Below are positions 1 to 5,798 of a stretch of DNA of 7,832 nt, one piece after another (positions within the stretch are counted from its first letter, which is position 1; each line of letters opens with the position of its first letter). Below the pieces are notes generated by a model that saw nothing but the letters and a program-made list of their open reading frames with translations, had not been told where the DNA came from and did not search any database. Source of the stretch: Zoogloeaceae bacterium (GTDB lineage Bacteria; Pseudomonadota; Gammaproteobacteria; Burkholderiales; Rhodocyclaceae). The stretch is taken from positions 1-7,832 of the forward strand of contig JAISPO010000038.1 in the NCBI GenBank assembly GCA_031274855.1. The letters run 5' to 3'. Both the position numbers and the translations under genes were made by a program.

Positions 1-173
1 GCGCGCAGGGCCAGCGAATTCGGCAGATATTCCTTGATCGCCACCGGCGCGCCGTCCTCGTCGTAGGCCAGATAGACGATGGAAAAGCCGCCCAGCGAAA
101 GCTGCCGCTCAATGCGGTAGCGATCAAGCTGGAAGCCGGACGGCAATGGAGTATTGACTTGTGGTGTCGGCAT
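1..173 (-). CDS. Serine/threonine protein kinase, N-terminal fragment (runs off the left edge)
   Basis: Reading the minus strand from an ATG at 173 gives 57 codons with no stop before the window edge. The product starts MPTPQVNTPLPSGFQLDRYR, followed by a eukaryotic-type (Hanks) kinase N-lobe start: a nucleotide-binding loop LSLGGFSIVYLAYD (about residues 25-38) and the beta-3 strand VAIKEYL with the presumed ATP-contacting Lys47. The catalytic loop, activation loop and any membrane segment lie outside the window, so activity and substrates cannot be judged. The loop keeps the central Gly but has Ser at the positions of the first and third Gly of the classical GxGxxG pattern. The gene is divergent from yicC across a 78-bp region. 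From general knowledge, a kinase near yicC-gmk is common in betaproteobacteria, often with a PP2C-type phosphatase nearby; that partner is not visible here. No clear ribosome binding site precedes the ATG. Confidence 0.85.
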   Translation of the reverse strand, partial: MPTPQVNTPLPSGFQLDRYRIERQLSLGGFSIVYLAYDEDGAPVAIKEYLPNSLALR

Positions 174-185
174 GATTGTTATACT
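154..185 (+). promoter_or_regulatory. Probable sigma-70 promoter with extended -10 for the yicC-gmk-rpoZ-spoT operon
   Basis: TGTTATACT at 177-185 is an extended -10 (TG-n-TATACT, five of six matches to TATAAT in the hexamer). A TTGACT at 154-159 resembles a -35, but the spacer is 20 bp, longer than the optimum; the TGn extension could compensate. Transcription would start near 192 and leave a leader of about 60 nt before yicC. The promoter overlaps the start codon and first codons of the divergent kinase gene, so transcription of the two could interfere. This is inference from motifs only. Confidence 0.42.
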
Positions 186-202
186 GCGCCGCATTGTAGG
201 CC

Positions 203-226
203 CGATGCGGCATACTGTGCGCATCG
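203..226. promoter_or_regulatory. Perfect 7+7 inverted repeat in the divergent intergenic region
   Basis: CGATGCG (203-209) and CGCATCG (220-226) are exact reverse complements separated by 10 nt. The element is the only clear dyad between the kinase and yicC. It could be a two-half-site operator, since the arms are centred 17 bp apart, or a short hairpin in the yicC leader if transcription starts near 192. No U-run follows, so a terminator is unlikely. Function unknown. Confidence 0.4.
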
Positions 227-251
227 ATAAGATTTCTTCGGGTGCCCCGCC

Positions 252-1121
252 ATGATCCAAAGCATGACCGGTTATGCAGTCGGCAACTGTACCGTCGGCA
301 ACGCGACCATCCATCTGGAACTGAAAAGCGTCAATTCGCGCTTTCTGGATTTGATTTTTCGCGCTGGCGAAGAATTGCGCTTTCTGGAAATGCCCTTGCG
401 CGAGGCGCTCACCGCCCGCATCCAGCGCGGCAAGCTGGAATGCCGCCTCAATCTGGCGAGCCGGTTCGACAGCGCGGCGCAAGAACCGGCCTTGCACGGC
501 GCGTTGATTGAACAACTGGCCGCTTTGCAAAAAGCGGCGCGTGAAGTTTTGCCGGACGCGGCCCCGTTATCTGTGGCCGAAGTGCTGCACTGGCCCGGCA
601 TGCTGGGCGACGACAGCATAGACCCCACGCTACTTCAGGCCGAGTGCCTGACGCTGGCGACCGGCGTCATCGACGAATTCTCGGCGAGCCGGCAACGGGA
701 AGGCGCCAAGCTGGCGATGGTCATTCTCGACAGCGTTGCCCGTATGCGGACGCTGCTGGAGCGTGTCGCCCCGTTGCTGCCGCTGGCTCTGGCCGAGTAC
801 CAGCAACGGCTGGCGACCAAGCTGCGCGAGGCCGTGGCAATGCTGGATGAGGAGCGTATCCGTCAGGAGGTCGGTATCTTTGCCGCGCGGATCGACGTGG
901 CCGAAGAACTGGCGCGGCTGGCCGCGCATCTCGACGAAGTTCAGCGCGTTGTCGAAAAAGGCGGCGCAGTCGGCAAGCGGCTGGATTTCCTGATGCAGGA
1001 ACTGAACCGCGAAGCCAACACCCTCGCCTCCAAGTCGGTGTCGGTGGAAATCACCGGCATTGCGCTTGACCTCAAACTGTTGATTGAGCAAATGCGCGAG
1101 CAGGTGCAGAATCTCGAATAA
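252..1121 (+). CDS. yicC: YicC/YloC family endoribonuclease
   Basis: The 289-aa length is normal for the YicC/YloC family. The N-terminal YicC_N region begins with SMTGYA (residues 4-9) and contains ELKSVNSRFLDLIFR (23-37). The C-terminal DUF1732 region carries the family signature: RIDVAEELARLAAHLDEV (213-230), then GKRLDFLMQELNRE (241-254) followed by the conserved ANTLASKS. Family members in E. coli and B. subtilis have been described as endoribonucleases, and E. coli YicC has been linked to small RNA turnover; that role is carried over by family only. The ATG at 252 is chosen because MIQSMTG matches the usual family start; a second ATG at 264 would remove the conserved first residues. The ribosome binding site is weak. 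It is the first gene of the operon, 3 nt before gmk. Confidence 0.93.
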   Translation: MIQSMTGYAVGNCTVGNATIHLELKSVNSRFLDLIFRAGEELRFLEMPLREALTARIQRGKLECRLNLASRFDSAAQEPALHGALIEQLAALQKAAREVLPDAAPLSVAEVLHWPGMLGDDSIDPTLLQAECLTLATGVIDEFSASRQREGAKLAMVILDSVARMRTLLERVAPLLPLALAEYQQRLATKLREAVAMLDEERIRQEVGIFAARIDVAEELARLAAHLDEVQRVVEKGGAVGKRLDFLMQELNREANTLASKSVSVEITGIALDLKLLIEQMREQVQNLE

Positions 1122-1124
1122 ATC

Positions 1125-1748
1125 ATGGCAACTACCGGCAATCTATTTGTTGTTTCGGCCCCCTCCGGCGCGGGCAAAACCACGCTGGTCAACATGCTGC
1201 TGGAGCGCGATCCGCAAGTGCGCCTTTCCGTTTCCTGTACCACCCGCGCGCCGCGCGCGGGTGAGCAGAATGGCCGCGAGTACAACTTCGTGGATATCGC
1301 CGCCTTTGCCGCCATGCGCGAGCGCGGCGACTTTCTGGAGTGGGCCGAAGTGCATGGCAATTTCTACGGCACCTCGCGGGAATGGCTGGCTGGACAACTG
1401 AATGCCGGTCATGACGTGTTGCTGGAAATCGACTGGCAGGGCGCGCGGCAGGTGCGCCGCATCTTCCCCGATGCCGTGACGATTTTCATCCTGCCGCCTT
1501 CACTGGCCGAGCTGGAGCGCCGCCTGCGCGGGCGCGGTCAGGATGCCGATGATGTGATCCAGTCGCGTATCGCCGCGGCGCTGGGCGAAATGCGTCACGT
1601 CGGCGAGTTTGACTTCGCTATAATGAACAACGACTTGCAAGTAGCGCTGGCAGACCTTGCCGCAGTGGCGCGTTCGGCGCGCTTGCGTATGGCGAGTCAA
1701 CGCGCTTGTCAGCCGGAATTGTTCCGTTTTCTTGAATTGAAGGATTAG
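1125..1748 (+). CDS. gmk: Guanylate kinase
   Basis: Cytoplasmic enzyme that phosphorylates GMP (and dGMP) to GDP with ATP, an essential step in guanine nucleotide synthesis and salvage. The 207-aa length is typical. The P-loop is APSGAGKTTL (residues 12-21). The GMP-binding region includes SCTTRAPRAGE (37-47), REYNF (51-55) and FLEWAEVHGNFYGTS (70-84). LLEIDWQGA (99-107) is the conserved strand after the GMP-binding domain, and the lid lies around 130-160 with RRLRGRG. FDFAIMNND (162-170) is the conserved late motif. The gene starts 3 nt after the yicC stop without a strong ribosome binding site, which suggests translational coupling. Its last codons contain the ribosome binding site of rpoZ. 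It sits upstream of spoT, whose substrates derive from its product. A perfect TATAAT lies within the gene at 1619-1624. Confidence 0.97.
   Translation: MATTGNLFVVSAPSGAGKTTLVNMLLERDPQVRLSVSCTTRAPRAGEQNGREYNFVDIAAFAAMRERGDFLEWAEVHGNFYGTSREWLAGQLNAGHDVLLEIDWQGARQVRRIFPDAVTIFILPPSLAELERRLRGRGQDADDVIQSRIAAALGEMRHVGEFDFAIMNNDLQVALADLAAVARSARLRMASQRACQPELFRFLELKD
1619..1624 (+). promoter_or_regulatory. Candidate internal -10 box in gmk, upstream of rpoZ-spoT
   Basis: An exact TATAAT is made by the codons GCT-ATA-ATG (residues 165-167) about 130 bp upstream of rpoZ. The isoleucine codon is ATA, which is uncommon in this GC-rich window where ATC and ATT dominate. No convincing -35 lies 16-18 bp upstream (CACGTC at 17 bp) and there is no TGn extension, so this may be coincidence. 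If active, it would let rpoZ-spoT be expressed independently of yicC-gmk. Confidence 0.25.
1740..1744 (+). promoter_or_regulatory. Ribosome binding site of rpoZ inside the end of gmk
   Basis: AAGGA lies 8 nt before the rpoZ ATG at 1753, within the last codons of gmk (stop TAG at 1746-1748). Good spacing supports the chosen rpoZ start. Confidence 0.6.
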
Positions 1749-1752
1749 CCTC

Positions 1753-1959
1753 ATGGCCCGTGTCACTGTAGAAGATTGCATGAAGAATTTTTCCAACCGC
1801 TTCGAGCTGACCCTCGCAGCCACCTATCGCGCTCGCCAAATCACCATGGGCAGCACGCCGATGGTCGAGGCCGACCGTGACAAGCCCACCGTAATCGCCT
1901 TGCGCGAAATGGCGGCCGGCAAAGTTGGCGCGGAGATTCTGACTCGCAGCCAGTCTTGA
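1753..1959 (+). CDS. rpoZ: RNA polymerase omega subunit
   Basis: Small RNA polymerase subunit that helps fold and hold beta-prime and, in proteobacteria, forms part of one ppGpp-binding site. The 68-aa product begins MARVTVEDCM, the classic omega start, followed by NRFELTLAATYRARQ (15-29) and DKPTVIALREMAAGK (43-57). It is shorter than the 91-aa E. coli protein because the variable C-terminal tail is absent, which is usual for betaproteobacterial omegas. It starts 4 nt after gmk with a good AAGGA site and ends 22 nt before spoT, the conserved gmk-rpoZ-spoT order that links a ppGpp sensor component to the ppGpp enzyme. Confidence 0.96.
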   Translation: MARVTVEDCMKNFSNRFELTLAATYRARQITMGSTPMVEADRDKPTVIALREMAAGKVGAEILTRSQS

Positions 1960-1981
1960 TCGTATCAGCGAGCCGGGAATC

Positions 1982-4216
1982 ATGACGGCCATTCTCCCGT
2001 TCTCGCTGAGCTTTCTGCGGCGCACTCCGGCTCCCGCCGATGATCCGGCCATTTTGGCCAGCGATCTGTATACGCCGCTCAATCTGGCCGAAAACCTCGA
2101 CCGCTTCCGGGCTGACATCGCGGCCTACCTGAAGCCCAAAGATGTTGCCCAGATCGAGGCGGCTTGGCAGTTCTCGTCGGAAGCCCATCGCGGCCAGTTC
2201 CGCACCAGCGGCGAGCCTTACGTTTCGCATCCGCTTGCCGTGGCGGGAACGCTGGCTTCATGGCGGCTCGATCCGCAGGCCCTGATCGCGGCCCTCCTCC
2301 ACGATGTCATGGAGGACACCGAAATCACCAAGGCGCAACTGAGCGAGCATTTTGGCAAGGTTGCCGCCGAACTGGTCGATGGCGTCTCCAAGCTGGATCG
2401 CATCGAGAACCAGTCCTACGAAGAAGCGCAGGCCGAAAACTTCCGCAAAATGCTGCTGGCGATGGCGCGCGATGTGCGCGTTATTCTCATCAAGCTGGCC
2501 GACCGCCTGCACAACATGCGTACCCTCGATGCGGTACGTCCCGACAAGCGCCGCCGCATTGCCCGCGAGACGCTGGAAATTTACGCGCCAATTGCCAACC
2601 GGCTCGGCCTCAACAATCTTTACCGCGAGTTGCAGGAACTCGCTTTCCAGCATCTGTATCCCATACGCTATCAGGTGCTGGTCAAAGCTGTCCGGCAGGC
2701 GCGTGGCAACCGCCGCGAAGTGGTCGGCAAAATTCTCGATACGATACGCAAGCGCCTGCCTGCCGCCGGCATCGACGCCGAAGTGCTTGGCCGCGAAAAA
2801 CATCTCTACGGCATTTATCGCAAAATGCGCGAGAAGCGTCTGACGTTCTCGCAGGTGCTCGACATCTACGGCTTTCGCATTATCGTCAAGGACGCGCCGG
2901 CCTGCTATCTGACACTGGGGGTCTTGCACGGCCTGTTCAAGCCGGTGCCCGGCAAGTTCAAGGACTACATCGCCATCCCGAAGGCCAACGGCTACCAGTC
3001 GCTGCACACGACCCTGATCGGCCCCTTTGGCACGCCGGTCGAAGTGCAAATTCGCACTGCCGGAATGAATCACGTCGCCGAATCCGGCGTCGCCTCGCAC
3101 TGGCTGTACAAGGACGAGCAGGCGATGAGCGATCTTCAGCAGACCACGCACAAATGGCTGCAATCACTGATCGAGCTACAGTCCGCCTCTGGCAATTCGG
3201 CTGAATTTCTTGAGCACGTCAAGGTCGATCTTTTCCCCGGCGAAGTTTATGTTTTCACACCGCGTGGAAAAATTCTGGTACTGCCGCGCGGAGCGACGCC
3301 GGTCGACTTCGCCTATGCCGTGCATACGGACATCGGCAACTGCTGCGTCGCCTGCCGCATCAATTTCGAGTCGATGCCCTTGCGTACCGAACTCAAAAAC
3401 GGCGACCGCGTCGAAATCATCACCGCGCTGTCAGCCAGCCCGAATCCAAGCTGGCTGTCCTATGTAGCGACCAGCAAAGCGCGGGCGCAAATTCGGCATT
3501 TCCTCAAGACGCAACAGCAGGAAGAATCGGCGGCGCTGGGCGAGCGCCTGCTCGGACAAGCCTTGCGCACATTCGGCATCCCCAACGGCGAGATAGATGA
3601 CACTGCCTGGGAATCCTTCCTGCGCGGCATCGCGCCCAAAGGCAAGCGTCAGGTGCTGACCGAAATCGGCCTCGGCGCACGCCTGCCGGCCATCGTCGCC
3701 CGGCGCCTGCTCGAACTGCGCGAGCGTCAGGGGCCTGCCGAAGCGAACAACGAAACCGAAATCCGCCCTGCCGCCGCCATCCTGATTCGCGGCACGGAAG
3801 GCGTCGCCGTGCAGTTGGCGAAATGCTGCCGGCCCATCCCCGGCGACCCCATCGTCGGCATCATCCGCAAAGGGCAGGGGCTGGTCGTGCATATCAACGG
3901 CTGCCCGCTACTCGCCCGCCAGCGCGGCGAGCGCAACGACTGGGTGGACGTGGATTGGGAAGCCGAAGTGCGGGGTTCCTTCGAAGTCGGTTTGCGCACC
4001 GTCGTTTCCAACCAACGCGGTGTGCTGGCCAAAATCGCTGCCGCCATCGCCGAGGAAAACTCGAACATCCTCAACGTCAGCATGGATGACGATGGCGGTC
4101 AGACCACTTCGCTTTACTTCACGCTACAGGTACAGAATCGCGCCCACCTCGCCGGCATCCTGCGGCGCATCCGGCGCATTCCAGAGGTAGGGCGCATTTA
4201 TCGCATCAAAAACTGA
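1982..4216 (+). CDS. spoT: Bifunctional (p)ppGpp synthetase/hydrolase (long RelA/SpoT homologue)
   Basis: Makes (p)ppGpp from ATP and GDP/GTP and hydrolyses it back; cytoplasmic controller of the stringent response. The 744-aa product has the full long-RSH order. The HD hydrolase domain has His83, His107-Asp108 and Asp174 for the metal and Glu111-Asp112 of HDVMEDT as catalytic pair, each at a constant offset of 30 from the RelSeq residues, so hydrolase should be active. The synthetase domain has Arg271 in GREKHLYGIY, Asp294, KFKDYIAIPKANGYQS (325-340) and Glu354 in VEVQIRT. The KFKD motif is basic, like the RxKD of bifunctional enzymes and unlike the ExDD of RelA. TGS lies at about 416-480, a zinc-finger-like CC(615-616)...H(637)...C(641) region follows, and ACT is at about 670-744. 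The start ATG has a weak GGGAA-type site. It overlaps no neighbour. Confidence 0.95.
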   Translation: MTAILPFSLSFLRRTPAPADDPAILASDLYTPLNLAENLDRFRADIAAYLKPKDVAQIEAAWQFSSEAHRGQFRTSGEPYVSHPLAVAGTLASWRLDPQALIAALLHDVMEDTEITKAQLSEHFGKVAAELVDGVSKLDRIENQSYEEAQAENFRKMLLAMARDVRVILIKLADRLHNMRTLDAVRPDKRRRIARETLEIYAPIANRLGLNNLYRELQELAFQHLYPIRYQVLVKAVRQARGNRREVVGKILDTIRKRLPAAGIDAEVLGREKHLYGIYRKMREKRLTFSQVLDIYGFRIIVKDAPACYLTLGVLHGLFKPVPGKFKDYIAIPKANGYQSLHTTLIGPFGTPVEVQIRTAGMNHVAESGVASHWLYKDEQAMSDLQQTTHKWLQSLIELQSASGNSAEFLEHVKVDLFPGEVYVFTPRGKILVLPRGATPVDFAYAVHTDIGNCCVACRINFESMPLRTELKNGDRVEIITALSASPNPSWLSYVATSKARAQIRHFLKTQQQEESAALGERLLGQALRTFGIPNGEIDDTAWESFLRGIAPKGKRQVLTEIGLGARLPAIVARRLLELRERQGPAEANNETEIRPAAAILIRGTEGVAVQLAKCCRPIPGDPIVGIIRKGQGLVVHINGCPLLARQRGERNDWVDVDWEAEVRGSFEVGLRTVVSNQRGVLAKIAAAIAEENSNILNVSMDDDGGQTTSLYFTLQVQNRAHLAGILRRIRRIPEVGRIYRIKN

Positions 4217-4222
4217 GGGGAG
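4216..4222 (+). promoter_or_regulatory. Strong ribosome binding site of the DUF3460-like gene
   Basis: AGGGGAG overlaps the last base of the spoT stop and lies 7 nt before the ATG at 4230. It is the strongest Shine-Dalgarno match in the window and decides for this ATG over a second one two codons downstream. Confidence 0.65.
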
Positions 4223-4229
4223 AAAAAAC

Positions 4230-4442
4230 ATGGCGATGTACGAATCGGAACACACGCAATGGATGCGCGAATGGCTGGTCAAGCATCCCGAAGAATTGCA
4301 AGTCCAGCAAACCGGCCGCGCCCTCTGGTGGGACAAGCCGCCGGTAGATCAGGACGCCCAACGCCGTCTGGCAGCAGCGCGTGTGCCGCTACAGAGTACA
4401 GGTTGCAGGTTACAGGGTTCAGGGTTCAGCCAAATTTATTGA
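4230..4442 (+). CDS. Small DUF3460-like protein with a repeat-encoded C-terminus
   Basis: A 70-aa soluble protein of unknown function. Residues 4-37 (YESEHTQWMREWLVKHPEEL, then GRALWWDKPP after a short polar stretch) resemble the betaproteobacterial DUF3460 family, where a tyrosine-rich start and a GRxLxWD motif recur; the assignment is from memory, without a search. Its strong ribosome binding site and 13-nt distance from spoT argue that it is translated and co-transcribed with spoT. The body runs to RVP (51-53). From Gln55 (base 4392) to the stop the coding sequence is a degenerate heptamer array, giving an atypical tail rich in Gly, Ser and Gln. Family members usually end, as I recall, with a short aromatic tail after the RVxQ position. 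The tail was probably replaced or extended by the repeat. The stop TGA (4440-4442) lies inside the following hairpin. No transmembrane segment or signal peptide. Confidence 0.75.
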   Translation: MAMYESEHTQWMREWLVKHPEELQVQQTGRALWWDKPPVDQDAQRRLAAARVPLQSTGCRLQGSGFSQIY

Positions 4443-4496
4443 GGCTCGCGTAGCGAGCCTCAACACCAAAGACTGTATCCTGAAACCTGTACCCTG
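4392..4496. repeat. Inverted heptamer-array element filling the convergent junction
   Basis: Left array (4392-4429, plus strand): CAGAGTA, CAGGTTG, CAGGTTA, CAGGGTT, CAGGGTT, then CAG. Right array read on the minus strand (4496 down to 4469): CAGGGTA, CAGGTTT, CAGGATA, CAGTCTT. The 24-nt segments 4406-4429 and 4473-4496 are reverse complements at 20 of 24 positions. A perfect hairpin (4439-4463) lies between them. The element begins inside the DUF3460-like gene and ends 4 nt before the ccmI stop. It looks like a small non-coding dispersed repeat or MITE-like unit, but no target-site duplication is evident and copy number elsewhere is unknown. Confidence 0.7.
4439..4463. terminator. Perfect 11-bp hairpin between convergent operons, possible bidirectional terminator
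   Basis: TTGAGGCTCGC (4439-4449) pairs perfectly with GCGAGCCTCAA (4453-4463) around a GTA loop. It sits between the ends of the spoT operon and the ccm operon, where a shared terminator is expected. The U-tracts are poor: CAACACC follows on the plus strand and TAAATTTGG on the minus strand, so it could stop ccm transcription better than spoT transcription, or act mainly as an RNA 3'-end stabiliser. Its first bases include the stop codon of the DUF3460-like gene. Confidence 0.5.
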
Positions 4497-4500
4497 AGTC

Positions 4501-5340
4501 CTACTTCGCGGCCTTCTTGCGGCCGCCCATTTTCTGTTTGGCTTCTTCGATGATGCCGGTGAGCATCCGGCTGTCTTCGGAATCGGGCGGGAGTAGTTGC
4601 TGGGCGTGTTGCCAGAGTTTTACCGCTTTCGCGTAATCGCCGCGGTTGAAGGCTGCGGTGCCGGCAAGCCAGAGCGCTTGCAGGTTATCGGGATCAATCG
4701 TCAGCGCCTTGTTGACCAGTTCTTCAGGACGCCCGCCCAGGTCGCCGGTTTTGCTGGCGAGCAGGTCGGCATAGTCGGCCAGAAGCTGCGGTTCCTGTTC
4801 GACCAGCGGCATGGCTTTTTCGAAGGCGCGTTCGGCGTTTTCCATGCGCCCCAACGCTTTGTAGGAGCGGGCCAGCATGGCCCAGCCTTGCAGATTGTCC
4901 GGCTCTTTTTCCAGCTTGGCGGCAAGTCCGTCCACCATGCGGTCGACGTCCTGGCGGCTGAAGTCGCCGCGCTGCATTTGATCCAGCGCGGCAGGATTGC
5001 CCAGCCATGCGTAGAGCGCCGCGCCAAGGATGGGCAGGGCAATCAGCAGAGCAATTAGCGTGCGCTTCGGGCGCGCAGGCGCGGTCAGCCGCGTGTCTTC
5101 CTGCGCCGTGTCTTCGAGCAGTTGGCGCTGCGCTTCGGCGCGGGCCGATTGGTAGTCGGCTTCGGCAATCTGGCCGCAGGCGAGGTCGCGGTCGAGTTCG
5201 GCCAGTTGGTCGCGGTAAATGGTGGTATTGAGTTCGCGCCGCGAAGCGGAATCGGCGGATTTACGCTGCCACCAAGGACGCGCCAGCAGAAAAAGGCTGA
5301 CCGCGACAAGCAGGGCGGCGGCAATCAGGAATGTGGTCAT
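4501..5340 (-). CDS. ccmI: Cytochrome c biogenesis protein CcmI (CycH-type, TPR apocytochrome chaperone)
   Basis: Binds and presents apocytochrome c to the heme ligation machinery (CcmF/CcmH) at the periplasmic face of the inner membrane. The 279-aa product has an N-terminal membrane helix (about 3-20), a cytoplasmic segment with YRDQLAELDRD (42-52), a second membrane helix (about 94-113), then periplasmic TPR-like helices: WAMLARSYKALGRMENAERAFEKA (153-176) and ALWLAGTAAFNRGDYAKAVKLW (222-243). It ends in a basic tail GGRKKAAK. This is shorter than CcmI proteins of over 400 aa in some alphaproteobacteria. The ATG at 5340 is chosen because MTTFLIAAALL is the natural membrane start and ATGA overlaps the ccmH stop by 4 nt; a longer reading from 5484 would add 48 residues lying wholly within ccmH in another frame. 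Last gene of the ccm block. Confidence 0.92.
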   Translation of the reverse strand: MTTFLIAAALLVAVSLFLLARPWWQRKSADSASRRELNTTIYRDQLAELDRDLACGQIAEADYQSARAEAQRQLLEDTAQEDTRLTAPARPKRTLIALLIALPILGAALYAWLGNPAALDQMQRGDFSRQDVDRMVDGLAAKLEKEPDNLQGWAMLARSYKALGRMENAERAFEKAMPLVEQEPQLLADYADLLASKTGDLGGRPEELVNKALTIDPDNLQALWLAGTAAFNRGDYAKAVKLWQHAQQLLPPDSEDSRMLTGIIEEAKQKMGGRKKAAK

Positions 5341-5798
5341 TGCGGTTCTTTCAGTAGCGCCTCGGCGCGTTTTTTGTCTTCTTCGGAAAGTTCGGCAGTG
5401 ACCGCAACCCTGCCGCTGCGGCGGCGCAGGTAGGCAATCAGCGCGGCAATGCCCACTGCCAGCAGCAGGAAGGGGCCGCCCCAAAGCAGCCAGGTGGTCG
5501 ATTTGACCGGTGGCCGGTAGAGCACGAAATCACCATAGCGGACCACCAGATAATCTTTGACCTCATCATCGGTCTTGCCCTGCTTGATGAGCTTGCGCAC
5601 TTCTTCGCGCAGATCGTTGGCCAGCTCGGCCTGCGAAGCGGCCAGCGATTCGTTCTGGCAGACCAGACAGCGCAATTCGCTGGTGATGTCGATCATGCGC
5701 TTTTCCGTGGCGGGATCCTGCGCCAGCGGCGCGGCTTCCTTGGCGAAAGCGGAACCCGCCAGCAGCAGGCAGACGAATAATGCGGCGGCGGTTTTCAT
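5337..5798 (-). CDS. ccmH: Cytochrome c maturation thiol oxidoreductase CcmH (CcmL-type)
   Basis: Periplasmic, membrane-anchored thiol-disulfide protein that acts on the CXXCH site of apocytochrome c before heme attachment. The 153-aa product has a signal peptide (MKTAAALFVCLLLAGSAFA, probable cleavage after residue 19), the family motif LRCLVCQNES with Cys44 and Cys47, the downstream region VVRYGDFVLYRPP (85-97) and one C-terminal membrane helix (about 103-124) with a short charged cytoplasmic tail. This is the short form; in E. coli CcmH is fused to a CcmI-like domain, whereas here CcmI is a separate gene. Start choice: ATG at 5798 overlaps the ccmG stop as TGATG; a GTG at 5801 would add one Met and give a GTGA overlap. 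The ATG is preferred. Its stop overlaps the ccmI start by ATGA. Confidence 0.95.
   Translation of the reverse strand: MKTAAALFVCLLLAGSAFAKEAAPLAQDPATEKRMIDITSELRCLVCQNESLAASQAELANDLREEVRKLIKQGKTDDEVKDYLVVRYGDFVLYRPPVKSTTWLLWGGPFLLLAVGIAALIAYLRRRSGRVAVTAELSEEDKKRAEALLKEPQ

Noticed and set aside
193..198. TACAAT on the minus strand as a -10 for the kinase
   Set aside because: Five of six match the consensus, but no -35 is found at a suitable distance and the leader would be only about 13 nt without a ribosome binding site; too weak to annotate.
3040..3075. Possible loss of synthetase function in SpoT
   Set aside because: Checked the synthetase residues: Arg271, Asp294, Tyr338 and Glu354 are all present and the basic KFKD motif is kept, so there is no sign of a degenerate synthetase.
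2258..3163. Long minus-strand open frame (301 codons) inside spoT
   Set aside because: It is antisense to the conserved HD and synthetase domains, has no recognisable family motif, and such frames are common in GC-rich genes; the spoT frame explains the conservation.
2164..3204. 346-codon plus-strand open frame overlapping spoT
   Set aside because: Alternate-frame reading with Arg/Ala/Gly/Pro-rich composition and no domain; spoT in the main frame has complete catalytic motifs.
5341..5484. N-terminal extension of ccmI to a start at 5484 (48 extra residues)
   Set aside because: It lies entirely within ccmH in another frame, is Arg/Gly/Cys-rich without family character, and would hide the membrane helix that begins at MTTFLIA; the ATG at 5340 has a natural ATGA coupling.
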